The notes under the pieces are model-generated. The model saw nothing but the letters and a program-made list of their open reading frames with translations, made no database searches and was not told where the DNA came from. This document shows, in pieces, positions 1 to 8,932 of a stretch of 49,961 nt of DNA. Both the position numbers and the translations under genes were made by a program. Position 1 is the first letter of the stretch. Each line of letters opens with the position of its first letter. Location of the stretch: positions 1 to 49,961 of the forward strand of contig JAODNF010000341.1 in NCBI GenBank assembly GCA_025464915.1, in the 5' to 3' direction. The DNA comes from Frankiales bacterium. Lineage in GTDB: Bacteria > Actinomycetota > Actinomycetes > Mycobacteriales > SCTD01.

Positions 1-1090
1 CGTCGTCGAGCACCTCGACCAGCACGTCGGACGCCGTCGACGACACCGTCATCCGCACCGACTCGGAGTATCGGTAGGCGTTGTCGACGAGCGGTGACAG
101 CAGCCGCTCGACCACGCCGTCCTCCGCGCCGGCGAACTGCGACCCGGGCGACGCCGTCACCTCGTCGACCAGGCGCTGGGCGACGGCGACCGCGTCGCAG
201 CGCCCGCGCACCGCGCCGGCCTCGGCGCGCGCCGCGGTGAGCAGGGTGTCGAGGATCCGCTCCATCCGCAGGGCGCCCTCGCCGATGACCGCGATCGCGG
301 CCTCGGCCTCGGCGGGGGTACGGGGACGGGAGCTGAACAGGTCCGCCTCGGCGATGATGCCGGCCAGCGGGGTGCGCAGCTCGTGGCTGATCTCGGCCGA
401 CAGCTGCTGCTCCCGGCGGAGCACGGCGGACAGCCGCCCGAGCACGCCGTCGAGGGTGTTCGCCAGCTCGGCGAGCTCGCCCGGGCGGGATTCGCCGCCG
501 AAGCGGCCCGAGGTGTCGGTCGCCGACCACTCGCCGGCCTGAGCGGTCATCTCGGCGACCGGTCTCAGCGCCCGCGAGGCGACGTTGCGGGCGACGAGAT
601 AGACGACGCCGACCAGCAGGATGCCGAGGGCGAGCGCGCCCTCGATGGTGGTGCGGGCGCTGCGTCGGTAGGGCTCGAGGCTCACCGCGGCGACGAGCGT
701 CCCGACCTGCCTGCCGCCGCTGTCGACGGCGAGGGACAGGAACTCGCTGCCCTGGGTCGTCACCAGCCGGTCGTGCGTGCGGGCCAGCTTGTCGGCCTCC
801 GCCTGCAGCGACGAGGCGCCGCGCGGCCGCTCGACGACGGTCGTCCCGTCGTACACCCAGATGCCGGTGTCGAGCGCGGCGTCGCTCTCGGTCGCCGTGA
901 CGTGCCCGCCGTGCACCGTCACCGAGCCGAGCGCGGTGTCGGCCCGGCTGCGCAGCACGTTCTCGGCCTCGACGGCGAGGCGGCGGTCGAGCAGCCAGCC
1001 GAACAGCGCGGTCAGGACGACGACAGCGGTGCCGGCCGTGAGGGTCGCCGAGAGCGCCAGCCGGCCGCGCAGGGTCCGGGGTCCTCTCAC
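1..1090 (-). CDS. Sensor histidine kinase (3' end outside window)
   Basis: Membrane sensor kinase, cut by the window edge; about 363 residues are visible from a GTG at 1090. The order is: N-terminal membrane helix (about residues 10-33), extracytoplasmic stretch of about 120 residues, second helix (about 160-180), HAMP-like linker, HisKA box with EISHELRTPL as the phosphoacceptor His, and the start of the ATPase domain with the N-box LVDNAYRYSE. The rest of the ATPase domain is missing. It lies 31 bases downstream of the response regulator on the same strand, so the two form a two-component pair. The adjacent divergent secreted lysozyme-like gene makes a cell-envelope signal plausible, but the ligand is unknown. 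Confidence 0.93.
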   Translation of the reverse strand, partial: MRGPRTLRGRLALSATLTAGTAVVVLTALFGWLLDRRLAVEAENVLRSRADTALGSVTVHGGHVTATESDAALDTGIWVYDGTTVVERPRGASSLQAEADKLARTHDRLVTTQGSEFLSLAVDSGGRQVGTLVAAVSLEPYRRSARTTIEGALALGILLVGVVYLVARNVASRALRPVAEMTAQAGEWSATDTSGRFGGESRPGELAELANTLDGVLGRLSAVLRREQQLSAEISHELRTPLAGIIAEADLFSSRPRTPAEAEAAIAVIGEGALRMERILDTLLTAARAEAGAVRGRCDAVAVAQRLVDEVTASPGSQFAGAEDGVVERLLSPLVDNAYRYSESVRMTVSSTASDVLVEVLDD

Positions 1091-1121
1091 AGGGCGCAGG
1101 CTACGTCGGCACGGGCGGCCG

Positions 1122-1787
1122 TCAGGAGCTGACGACGCGGTACCCGACGCCGCGGACGGTCTCGATGCGGTCGGGGGCGCCGACCTGCGTCAGCTTGCGA
1201 CGGACCCGGGCGACGTACTGGTCCAGGGTGTTCTCGTGGACGATCGCGCCGTCCGGCCAGCCGGAGCGCAGCAGCTCCCGACGGCGCACGACCTCGCCGG
1301 GGTGCCCGAGCAGGGCCGCGAGCAGCCGGAACTCGGTCGGGGACAGCGGCGCGCTCTGGCCGTCGTGGGTCAGGGCGTGCTGGGCCGGGTCGAGGACCAG
1401 GCCGGTGCCGGTCGACGGCGGCGAGGTCTCGTTGCGCCGCAGCAGCACCCGCAGCCGCGCCAGCAGCTCGGGGATGTGGAACGGCTTGGTGAGGTAGTCG
1501 TCGCCGCCGGCGGCGAAGCCCGCCATCCGCTCGTGCACCGCGTCGCGAGCCGTGAGGAACAGCACGGGCGCGTGCACCCCGCGAGTGCGCAGGGCCAGGC
1601 AGACGTCCCGGCCGTCGGCGTCGGGCAGGCCGATGTCGAGCACGATCGCGTTGGTGTCGGCGGTGGCCGTCGACAGGGCGGTGTTCCCGTCGGCGGCCGT
1701 GACGACCTGCAGGCCCTCCTCGCGAAGGACGCGGGCGACGACGTCACGGAGCTGGTGGTCGTCTTCGACGACAAGCACGGTGGGCAT
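1122..1787 (-). CDS. OmpR/PhoB-family response regulator
   Basis: DNA-binding response regulator of 221 residues. The receiver begins MPTVLVVEDD and has the acidic pair, the phosphoacceptor Asp in VLDIGLPDADG, the Thr of FLTARD and the Lys of TKPF, so it should be phosphorylatable. The C-terminal winged helix ends TVRGVGYRVVSS, typical of OmpR/PhoB. I chose the ATG at 1787 rather than the ATG seven codons upstream, because the receiver fold begins directly at the second Met. It is co-directional with the downstream kinase and divergent from the GH25 gene, which share a 139-base promoter region. The regulon is not visible. Confidence 0.94.
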   Translation of the reverse strand: MPTVLVVEDDHQLRDVVARVLREEGLQVVTAADGNTALSTATADTNAIVLDIGLPDADGRDVCLALRTRGVHAPVLFLTARDAVHERMAGFAAGGDDYLTKPFHIPELLARLRVLLRRNETSPPSTGTGLVLDPAQHALTHDGQSAPLSPTEFRLLAALLGHPGEVVRRRELLRSGWPDGAIVHENTLDQYVARVRRKLTQVGAPDRIETVRGVGYRVVSS

Positions 1788-1841
1788 GCGTCCAGCGTGC
1801 CACACCACCTGTACGGCACTGGACGTGTGGACTCAGAAGGT

Positions 1842-1906
1842 CAGTCGACTGTCAGGTGAGCCAGATGTCACCCATCGTTTACGTTTGCGCCCGTGACCTC
1901 CGTCAC
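1842..1906. promoter_or_regulatory. Palindromes between response regulator and GH25 gene
   Basis: This divergent intergenic region has a perfect 10-base palindrome, CAGTCGACTG, at 1842-1851 and an inverted repeat GTGAC-CTCC-GTCAC at 1893-1906. A relatively A+T-rich patch between them (CATCGTTTACG) could hold a promoter. The layout suits an operator for the divergent response regulator, but nothing shows direct binding. Confidence 0.35.
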
Positions 1907-1926
1907 CACCCAGCCGTTGGAGGACC

Positions 1927-3249
1927 GTGCGGACCCGGCTCATCCCCCTGCTTGTCCTTGCTGCCCTCCTCCCCGTCCTGGCGCCGCACGGCGCCCAGGC
2001 GGCCTCCGGGCGCGTCCAGGGCATCGACACCGCGAAGTACCAGCACGACGGCGGGCGCGCGATCGACTGGAACGCCGTGAGGGGGTCCGGTCAGCGGTTC
2101 GCCTTCATCAAGGCGACCGGCCACGCGGACAAGACTGACCCGTGGTTCGCCCGCGACTGGGCCGCCGCAGGCCGCGCCGGGATGATCCGCGGCGCCTACC
2201 ACTACGCCGACCCGTCGAGCAGCGCCGTCGCGCAGGCCGACGCGATCGTCAACGTCGTCGGCAGCACCCGCGAGGCAGGCGACCTCGGCATCGTGCTGGA
2301 CCTCGAGAGCACCGGCGGCAGGTCGCCCTCGGCGCTCGCCGCCTGGGCGCACGCCTTCCTGAACCGGGTGGAGAGCCGCACCGGTCGGCTGCCGATCCTC
2401 TACACCTACGTCAGCTTCTGGTCCGGCCCGATGGCGAACAACCGCAGCTTCGGGGCGTACCCGCTGTGGCTCGCCCGCTACGGCGCCGAACCGCGGCCGC
2501 TGGCCGGCTGGAACCGCTGGACGTTCTGGCAGCACACCTCGTCGGCGCGCGTGTCCGGCATCGTCGGTGCCGTCGACCACGACGTCCTGTGCTGCAGCGC
2601 CGGCACGCTGGCCGCGCTCGCGGACGGGCGCACGCCGGCCATCACGCGGCTCTGGCACAGGCTCGGCGGCGCGTCCGGCGCCCTCGGCCTGCCGACCGGA
2701 CCTGAGGCCGCGGTCCCCGGTGGCTGGGGGCAGGCGTTCGAGCACGGCTACGTCGCGTCCACCTCGGTCCACGGCACCTGGGCGGTGCTGTCACCGATCT
2801 GGGAGCGGTACTCCTCGGTCAGAGGCGCCGCCGGCCCGCTGGGTGTGCCGGTCGCTGCCGCGGCCGAGCCGGTCCCCGGGGTCGTCTCGCAGCAGTTCAC
2901 CGGCGGCCTCATCCTGTGGTCGCGGCTGACCGGGGCCCAGCCCCTTCTGGGCGCGATGCTCCACCGCTGGCGCAAGGACGGCGGCGTGCGGTCGCAGGAG
3001 GGACTGCCGACCGGTCCCCGCGTCGGTGTGGCGCAGCAGTTCCGCGGGGGCGGCCTCTACGCCACCTCGACCGGCGTCCACCTGGTGCCCGGCGCGATCC
3101 GTGACCGCTACGAGTCGCTCGGCGGGCCCTCGTCCGTCCTCGGCCTCCCTGCGTCCGAGGCCACCGCCTTCCACGGCGGGCGCCTGGTGTCCTTCGACCT
3201 CGGGACGCTCATCGAGCTGACGGTCGGCGGCCACACCGTCGTCGTCTGA
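1927..3249 (+). CDS. Secreted GH25 muramidase with LGFP repeats
   Basis: Predicted secreted cell-wall hydrolase of 440 residues. A signal peptide (about 1-25, ending AQA) precedes a glycoside hydrolase family 25 domain (about 28-230) with GIDTAKYQ, which carries the family's first catalytic Asp, and DLEST, which carries its Asp/Glu pair; GAYHYAD and the WQHTS strand also match. The C-terminal half has about four LGFP-type repeats (for example GALGLPTGPE and GPLGVPVAAA), a module known to help anchor proteins to the actinobacterial envelope. Known GH25 enzymes cut the MurNAc-GlcNAc beta-1,4 bond. The GTG at 1927 follows a GGAGG at 1919-1923. The divergent two-component system may control it. 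Confidence 0.9.
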   Translation: MRTRLIPLLVLAALLPVLAPHGAQAASGRVQGIDTAKYQHDGGRAIDWNAVRGSGQRFAFIKATGHADKTDPWFARDWAAAGRAGMIRGAYHYADPSSSAVAQADAIVNVVGSTREAGDLGIVLDLESTGGRSPSALAAWAHAFLNRVESRTGRLPILYTYVSFWSGPMANNRSFGAYPLWLARYGAEPRPLAGWNRWTFWQHTSSARVSGIVGAVDHDVLCCSAGTLAALADGRTPAITRLWHRLGGASGALGLPTGPEAAVPGGWGQAFEHGYVASTSVHGTWAVLSPIWERYSSVRGAAGPLGVPVAAAAEPVPGVVSQQFTGGLILWSRLTGAQPLLGAMLHRWRKDGGVRSQEGLPTGPRVGVAQQFRGGGLYATSTGVHLVPGAIRDRYESLGGPSSVLGLPASEATAFHGGRLVSFDLGTLIELTVGGHTVVV

Positions 3250-3318
3250 TCGAGGTCCCAGCGCTTGACGGATCGGCCTGGGTGCGAACCCCAGGGCGGT
3301 TCGCTGCGTCTCAAGGCC

Positions 3319-4551
3319 ATGGACCTCTCCCGGCGGGCGTTCGCGCTCGGATCCCTCGGCGCGCTCGCCGCGTGCGGCGGTCAGTCGCACAACACGCGGT
3401 CGCTGACGCGCCCGTCCCTGCTGGTGCAGGTGCGGTCGGGTACGGCGCGCAGGGTCGCTCTCGGGAGCCTGTCCGCCTCCGACCTGGCCGACGCGCAGCG
3501 CTCGTCCGGGGTCGACCTCCTCGGTGAGGTGTGCGTCAGGGGCAAGAACACGACCATCAGCCCGGCGTCCGCGGCGCTCGCCCTCGGGCTGCTGACGGCC
3601 GGCGCCCGTGGCGACACCGAGAAGCGGCTCAGCGCGCTGCTGCACCTCCCGCGCTGGGGCGACGATGTGGTGGCGGCCTACGCCGCGCAGCACGCCCTGC
3701 TCGCCGGCTTCCGTGATCAGCTGCAGATCGCGAACCGTCCCTACACGGCGACGGGCAACGGCCCCGCCGTCCAGACGCTCGACGACTGGGCGACCGGCTT
3801 CGACGCCGCGCTCACGCAGCTCGACATCTCGGGGCACCCGCAGGCGGCGACGGACCGGGTCAACGCGGACGTCTCGAAGGACACGGCCGGCCTCATCCCG
3901 AAGCTGCTCGAGCAACCGCTCGACGCGGCGACGTCGTTCGTCCTCGTCAACGCTGTGCACCTCAAGGCCGACTGGCTGGCGCCCTTCCAGAAGGCGTCGA
4001 CGCAGGCGGCCCCGTTCACCACCGAGTCGGGCCGCAAGGTCGACGTCCAGATGATGTACGGCGGCGGCTTCGGGACCGGACGCAAGGCCGACGGCTGGCA
4101 GTCCGTTGCGCTGCCCTACCAGGGCAACCACCTCGAGCTGGTGGTGATCCTGCCGCCGCCGGGCGTCGGCTGCGCGGGGCTCACCCACGCGCTGCTCACG
4201 CGGCTGTCGCGCGGAGCGTCGGCGGGCAACGGAGAGGTCAGCATGCCGAAGCTGGACGTGTCGCAGACGCACGACCTGCTCGACGTCCTCCAGAGCCTCG
4301 GGCTCCCGGTGCACGGCGACTACAGCCGGATCGGTGCGGACACCATCACGGGCGTCGTGCAGAAGGACGTCCTCAGGATCGACGAGAAGGGCACCGAGGC
4401 AGCGGCGGCCACCGCCATCACCGGCATGGCGACCGGTCTGGTCGTGAACCCCGTGAGCTTCACGGCGGACCGGCCCTACTTCCTGCTGCTGCAGGACATC
4501 CAGACCGAGACGCCGCTGTTCCTCAGCCACGTCGTCGACCCGACGGCCTGA
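3319..4551 (+). CDS. Serpin, predicted Tat-exported lipoprotein
   Basis: Serine protease inhibitor family protein of 410 residues. The N-terminus from the ATG at 3319 has a twin-arginine motif (SRRAFAL, residues 4-10) and a lipobox ending LAAC with Cys19, so it is probably exported folded and lipid-anchored. Earlier in-frame starts would bury this signal. The serpin core includes FVLVNAVHLKADW and a C-terminus with RPYFLLL and PLFLSHVVDPTA. The reactive-centre hinge EKGTEAAAATA (about 356-366) has the small residues that inhibitory serpins need. By alignment in thought to alpha-1-antitrypsin, P1-P1' is near Thr372-Gly373, with one residue of uncertainty. Its target protease is unknown. Confidence 0.9.
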   Translation: MDLSRRAFALGSLGALAACGGQSHNTRSLTRPSLLVQVRSGTARRVALGSLSASDLADAQRSSGVDLLGEVCVRGKNTTISPASAALALGLLTAGARGDTEKRLSALLHLPRWGDDVVAAYAAQHALLAGFRDQLQIANRPYTATGNGPAVQTLDDWATGFDAALTQLDISGHPQAATDRVNADVSKDTAGLIPKLLEQPLDAATSFVLVNAVHLKADWLAPFQKASTQAAPFTTESGRKVDVQMMYGGGFGTGRKADGWQSVALPYQGNHLELVVILPPPGVGCAGLTHALLTRLSRGASAGNGEVSMPKLDVSQTHDLLDVLQSLGLPVHGDYSRIGADTITGVVQKDVLRIDEKGTEAAAATAITGMATGLVVNPVSFTADRPYFLLLQDIQTETPLFLSHVVDPTA

Positions 4552-4576
4552 CCAGCTGTTGTAGGAATGCCACAAC

Positions 4577-4592
4577 GAAGGTGGCCATCTTC
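4577..4592. promoter_or_regulatory. 16-base near-perfect palindrome before the desaturase
   Basis: GAAGGTGGCCATCTTC matches its own reverse complement except for one base pair (7 of 8 pairs). It sits 26 bases after the serpin stop and 51 bases before the desaturase ATG, a suitable place for an operator. A weak GTTGT/ACAAC hairpin at 4558-4576 precedes it. Function is inferred only from symmetry and position. Confidence 0.35.
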
Positions 4593-4642
4593 GGTGGTCC
4601 CCGTCGTGGGCAGTGCTCCCGTCGTACCGGCACGCTTGTGGG

Positions 4643-5536
4643 ATGACGACGGCACTGGTCCGACCCGAGCTCCTCGCTGAGCAGCTCACCGCGCGGCTCG
4701 AGACGGCACTGGCGACCCACCTCGAGCGCGCCCAGGCGTGGTACCCGCACGAGTACGTCCCGTGGGGCCAGGCCAGCGACTTCGCGGAGCTGCCGTTCGA
4801 GGAGGCCCAGAGCCGGCTGTCGCGCGAGGTCCGGGCGAGCGTCCAGCTCAACCTGCTGACCGAGGACAACCTGCCCGGCTACCACGGGGCGATCAGCCGC
4901 GTCATGGGCTACACCGACGTGTGGCGGACCTGGCTCGACCGGTGGACGGCCGAGGAGGGCCGGCACGGCATCGCGCTGCGCGACTACCTCACGGTGACGC
5001 GGGCGGTCGACCCGGTGGTCCTGGAGGACGAGCGGATGCTCACCATGAGTGCCGGCTACGACTCCGGCGACCGTGACGGTCTGAGGGTCATCGCCTACGT
5101 GTCGATGCAGGAGCTCGCGACCCGGGTAGCCCACCGCAACACCGGCAGGTTCTCGAGCGAGCCCGGCCTCGACAGGCTGCTCGCCCGCATCTCCACCGAC
5201 GAGAACCTCCACATGGTCCTCTACCGCGACCTGTTCGGCGCGGCCCTCGAGACCGACCCCGTGCAGGCTCTGCAGGCGCTGCTCGCCGAGGTCGTCGGGT
5301 TCCAGATGCCGGGCACCGGCATCCCCGGGTTCGTGCGACGGGCGGCCGTGGTGGCGCGTGCCGGCATCTACGACCTGACGGTCCACCGCGAGCAGGTGCT
5401 CACGCCGCTGCTCGGGTACTGGCAGGTCTTCGAGCGCCCGTTGCCGCCGGAGGCCGAGGCGGTGCGCGACCAGCTCGCGCTCGTGCTCGAGGAGATCGAC
5501 CGTCGCGCGTCGAAGCAGCGAGCTGGTTCGGCATAG
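4643..5536 (+). CDS. Acyl-ACP desaturase (ferritin-like di-iron)
   Basis: Soluble di-iron fatty-acid desaturase of 297 residues, resembling actinobacterial DesA proteins and plant stearoyl-ACP 9-desaturase. These enzymes put a double bond into acyl chains bound to acyl carrier protein, using O2 and reductant. The iron ligands are visible: Glu74 in LTEDNLPGYH, EEGRH (E104/E105/H108), E157 in MQELAT with H164, and DENLH (E187/H190). The ATG at 4643 begins MTTALVRPELL; an in-frame start ten codons upstream adds no recognisable sequence. The PEP carboxylase GTG follows 8 bases after the stop, so the two may be cotranscribed, though no metabolic link is clear. Confidence 0.9.
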   Translation: MTTALVRPELLAEQLTARLETALATHLERAQAWYPHEYVPWGQASDFAELPFEEAQSRLSREVRASVQLNLLTEDNLPGYHGAISRVMGYTDVWRTWLDRWTAEEGRHGIALRDYLTVTRAVDPVVLEDERMLTMSAGYDSGDRDGLRVIAYVSMQELATRVAHRNTGRFSSEPGLDRLLARISTDENLHMVLYRDLFGAALETDPVQALQALLAEVVGFQMPGTGIPGFVRRAAVVARAGIYDLTVHREQVLTPLLGYWQVFERPLPPEAEAVRDQLALVLEEIDRRASKQRAGSA

Positions 5537-5544
5537 TTGGGGCG

Positions 5545-8133
5545 GTGACCGGATCCGACATCGCTGAGGACCTGCGCGCCGACATCCGGCTCGTCACCAC
5601 GATGCTCGGCGAGACGCTGGTCCGCAACGAAGGGCAGGACCTGTTCGACCTCGTCGAGCAGGTGCGCGCGTCCTCAGTGGACGACGTCGACCTGGTCGAC
5701 CTCGCGACCACGATCCGGGTGGCCCGCGCCTTCACGTCGTACTTCCACCTCGCCAACGTCACCGAGCAGGTCCACCGCGGCCGCGCGCTGCTGGCCGACC
5801 GGGCCGCGAACGGGGGCTGGGTCGAGCGGGCCCTCTCGCGGATGTCCGAGGTGCCGGCGGACGACGTCGCACGGCTGGCCGTCCGTCCGGTCCTCACCGC
5901 GCACCCGACCGAGGCAGCGCGCCGGTCGATCCTCGACAAGCTCCGGATGGTCGCGGCCCTGCTCGACCAGCAGCCGTCCCCCGCGCGCGACCGCCGGCTG
6001 GCCGAGGCCGTCGACCTGGTGTGGCAGACCGACGAGCTGCGGGTCGACCGGCCCGACCCGCTCGACGAGGCGCGCAACGGGATCTACTACCTCGAGGGGC
6101 TCGGCGCGACCGCCGTCGGCGACGTGCTCGAGGAGCTGCGCGACCAGCTCGCCCGTCGAGGCGTGACGTTCGAGGGCAGCCCGCTGACCTTCGGGACGTG
6201 GATCGGTGGTGATCGCGACGGCAACCCCAACGTCACGCCACTCGTCACCCTCGAGGTGCTGAAGCTGCAGGCCGAGCACGGCACCCGGCTGCTGCTGTCG
6301 CTGCTCGACGACCTGCGCCGCGAGCTGTCGGTGTCGCAGCGGATCAGTGGCGCCTCCGACGACCTGCTGGCGCGGCTGGCCTCGCTGCTGGAGGACGTGG
6401 CCGTCGAGGAGCGCTACCAGCGGCTCAACGCCGAGGAGCCGTACCGGCTGTTCCTCACCTGCTTGCGCGAGCGGCTGCGCGCCGGCACCTTCCGCGGCCT
6501 GCTCGACGACCTGCGGCTGCTCCAGGAGTCGGTGCGTGAGCACCAGGGCCCGCTCGTCGCCGGAGGCGGCGTCGACCGGCTGGTGCGCACGGTGTCGGCC
6601 ATGGGTCTGGTGCTCGCGACCATGGACGTGCGCGAGCACGCGGAGAAGCACCATCACGCGGTCGGCCAGCTGCTCGACCGGACCTGGGAGCTGTCGTTCC
6701 CCTACGCCGACCTCGCGCGCCAGCACCGGCTCGCCGCGCTCTCCAAGGAGCTGCGCTCGCGCCGTCCGCTGGCCTCCAAGCCGCTCCCGCTCGACGAGGA
6801 CGGCGCCCGCACGGCTTCGGTCTTCGACGCGATCGCGTGGGCGCTCGACACCTACGGCGACCGGGCGGTCGAGAGCTACATCATCTCGATGACGCAGGGC
6901 GCGGACGACGTGCTCGCGGCCGTCGTGCTCGCCCGCGAGGCAGGGCTCGTCGACCTCACGGAGGGCGTCGCGCGGATCGGGTTCGTCCCGCTGCTGGAGA
7001 CCGTCGTCGAGCTCGAGGGTGCCGCGGACATCCTGACGGCACTGTTCAGCGACCCGTCCTACCGGCAGCTGCTGTCGCTGCGCGGTGACCTGCAGGAGGT
7101 CATGCTCGGCTACTCCGACTCCAACAAGGCCGGCGGCATCGCCACCTCGCAGTGGCAGATCCACCGGGCGCAGCGGGTGATCCGCGACGTGGCGGCGGCC
7201 TTCGACGTGCGGGTCCGGTTCTTCCACGGACGCGGTGGTTCGGTCGGGCGTGGTGGCGGACCGACCTATGACGCGATCATGGCTCTGCCGAACGGCGCCG
7301 TCGACGGTGCGATCAAGCTGACCGAGCAGGGCGAGGTCATCAGCGACAAGTACGCCCTGCCGGTCCTCGCCCGCGAGAACCTCGAGCTGCTTCTCGCGGC
7401 TGCCCTCGAGGCGACGGTGCTGCACAGGTCCGCCCGCCGCACCTCCGAGCAGGGGGAGCGCTGGGACAGCGCCATGGACGCGGTCTCGTCGGCGGCGCAC
7501 ACGTCGTACCGGTCCCTGGTCGAGGACCCGGACCTACCGGCGTACTTCCTCGCGTCCACCCCGGTGGACCTCCTCGGTGAGCTGCACATCGGGTCGCGTC
7601 CGTCGCGCCGGCCGTCGTCGGCCGGCGGCATCGAGGGGCTGCGGGCCATCCCGTGGGTCTTCGGCTGGACCCAGTCTCGGCAGATCGTGCCGGGCTGGTT
7701 CGGTGTGGGTACGGGGCTCGCGGCCGTTCCCGACCGGGAGCTGCTTCGCGAGATGCACCGGGAATGGAACTTCTTCCGCGCGTTCCTCGGCAACGTGTCG
7801 ATGACCCTGGTGAAGGCCGACCTCGCACTGGCTGCTGTCTACGTCGACCGTCTCGTCGACCCGTCCCTGCGGCGGCTGTTCGACGTCATCCGCACCGAGT
7901 TCGACCTGACCGTCGCGCAGGTCCTCGACGTGACGGGGGAGTCCGAGCTGCTCGGGTCCGACCCGGTCCTGCTGCAGACGCTCCGGACCCGGGAGGCCTA
8001 CCTCGAGCCGCTGCACCGGTTGCAGGTCGACCTGCTCGCGCGCCGCCGGGCCGGCGAGGACGACCCACTGCTCTCCCGAGCCCTGCTGCTCACGGTTAAC
8101 GGCGTCGCGGCCGGCATGCGCAACACCGGCTGA
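5545..8133 (+). CDS. ppc: Phosphoenolpyruvate carboxylase
   Basis: Cytoplasmic enzyme of 862 residues that carboxylates PEP with bicarbonate to oxaloacetate, refilling the TCA cycle. Signature elements are present: LTAHPTEAARR with the catalytic His near residue 120, GGDRDGNPNV, GYSDSNKAGG (about 522-532), the mobile glycine-rich loop FHGRGGSVGRGGGP (about 560-573), and the conserved C-terminus GMRNTG. The length is a little under the usual 880-950. The GTG start at 5545 is the only one close behind the desaturase that keeps the N-terminal helix. Its 3' end converges on the GAF-ANTAR gene. Confidence 0.97.
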   Translation: MTGSDIAEDLRADIRLVTTMLGETLVRNEGQDLFDLVEQVRASSVDDVDLVDLATTIRVARAFTSYFHLANVTEQVHRGRALLADRAANGGWVERALSRMSEVPADDVARLAVRPVLTAHPTEAARRSILDKLRMVAALLDQQPSPARDRRLAEAVDLVWQTDELRVDRPDPLDEARNGIYYLEGLGATAVGDVLEELRDQLARRGVTFEGSPLTFGTWIGGDRDGNPNVTPLVTLEVLKLQAEHGTRLLLSLLDDLRRELSVSQRISGASDDLLARLASLLEDVAVEERYQRLNAEEPYRLFLTCLRERLRAGTFRGLLDDLRLLQESVREHQGPLVAGGGVDRLVRTVSAMGLVLATMDVREHAEKHHHAVGQLLDRTWELSFPYADLARQHRLAALSKELRSRRPLASKPLPLDEDGARTASVFDAIAWALDTYGDRAVESYIISMTQGADDVLAAVVLAREAGLVDLTEGVARIGFVPLLETVVELEGAADILTALFSDPSYRQLLSLRGDLQEVMLGYSDSNKAGGIATSQWQIHRAQRVIRDVAAAFDVRVRFFHGRGGSVGRGGGPTYDAIMALPNGAVDGAIKLTEQGEVISDKYALPVLARENLELLLAAALEATVLHRSARRTSEQGERWDSAMDAVSSAAHTSYRSLVEDPDLPAYFLASTPVDLLGELHIGSRPSRRPSSAGGIEGLRAIPWVFGWTQSRQIVPGWFGVGTGLAAVPDRELLREMHREWNFFRAFLGNVSMTLVKADLALAAVYVDRLVDPSLRRLFDVIRTEFDLTVAQVLDVTGESELLGSDPVLLQTLRTREAYLEPLHRLQVDLLARRRAGEDDPLLSRALLLTVNGVAAGMRNTG

Positions 8134-8155
8134 CCCTCCGGGAGGTGTGGGTCAG
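8130..8155. terminator. Bidirectional hairpin between convergent genes
   Basis: CTGACCC (8130-8136) pairs with GGGTCAG (8149-8155) around a 12-base loop. It spans the stop codons of ppc and the convergent GAF-ANTAR gene. There is no strong U tract, common in high-GC actinobacteria, so it may terminate transcription in both directions. Confidence 0.5.
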
Positions 8156-8886
8156 AGGCGGATGTCAGCGACGCCAGGGTCCCGGTCCACGACCGCGCGG
8201 GCCACGTCGGCGAGCCGCAGGTTGCGGTTGCGGGCGTAGTCGCGCATCGCGACGAAGGCATCGTCGATGGGACAGCGGAGCGTCACGGCCAAGATCCCTT
8301 TGGCCTGCTCGAGGACGACCCGGCTGGACAGGGCGCTCTGCAGCTGCTCGGCGACAAGGCGGGACTCTCGCAGGGCGCGCTCGTGCAGGAGGCTGATGGT
8401 CGCGATGTCTGCCAGTGCCTGGGCGTTGCGCAGGTCCGGCTCGTGCAGCAGCACGTCCTTGTGCCCGAACAGGTTGAGCGCCCCGATCGTCTGCGAGCGC
8501 AGCCGCAGCGGGACGGCGCTGAAGGCCTGGAACCCGAGGGAACGGGCGTGCGGGGTGAACGTCGGCCACCGGGCCAGGGAGTCCGAGGACCGGGCGGACA
8601 CGGCCAGGCTGGTCGCGACGGCGTCGAGGCAGGGGCCTTCCTCGCTCTGCAGCTCCATCAGCTCGAGGGTGCGGCCCTGCTCGTCGGAGGAGGCCACGAC
8701 CTGCAGCTTGTGCGCGGCGTCGTGAAGCATCACCCCTGCCGAGGCGACGTCGAACAGGCCGACGCAGCGGCTGCTCAGCAGCTGCAGGAACGAGACGACG
8801 TCGAAGCCGGTGACGAGGATGTCGGCGAGCTCGACGAACGTGCGTGCCAGCAGGTCCTCAGGCGGTTCGTGGGACGGATGTGTCAT
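8152..8886 (-). CDS. GAF-ANTAR regulator (first copy)
   Basis: 244-residue cytoplasmic regulator. An N-terminal GAF fold (about 20-165, with SEEGPCLDAVATS and GALNLFGH) is followed by an ANTAR domain (about 180-235, VVLEQAKGILAVTLRCPIDD), which in known proteins binds tandem RNA hairpins to prevent early termination. GAF domains bind small ligands or respond to partner proteins. It is the last gene of a minus-strand run that begins with the polysaccharide dehydratase, and starts 46 bases after the second GAF-ANTAR gene. The signal and RNA targets are unknown. Confidence 0.9.
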   Translation of the reverse strand: MTHPSHEPPEDLLARTFVELADILVTGFDVVSFLQLLSSRCVGLFDVASAGVMLHDAAHKLQVVASSDEQGRTLELMELQSEEGPCLDAVATSLAVSARSSDSLARWPTFTPHARSLGFQAFSAVPLRLRSQTIGALNLFGHKDVLLHEPDLRNAQALADIATISLLHERALRESRLVAEQLQSALSSRVVLEQAKGILAVTLRCPIDDAFVAMRDYARNRNLRLADVARAVVDRDPGVADIRL

Positions 8887-8932
8887 CAGATCCTCCTCAG
8901 GGTGAGGCTGGTCGCGAGCTCCGGCGCGGGTG

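Noticed and set aside
3250..3318. tRNA-like stretch with GGTGCGAACCCC before the serpin
   Set aside because: No acceptor stem or anticodon arm can be formed around it; it is the leader region of the serpin gene.
2791..4869. 692-codon open frame on the minus strand opposite the GH25 and serpin genes
   Set aside because: It lies opposite two well-recognised genes, has arginine-rich low-information sequence and no domain; long antisense frames are common at this GC content.
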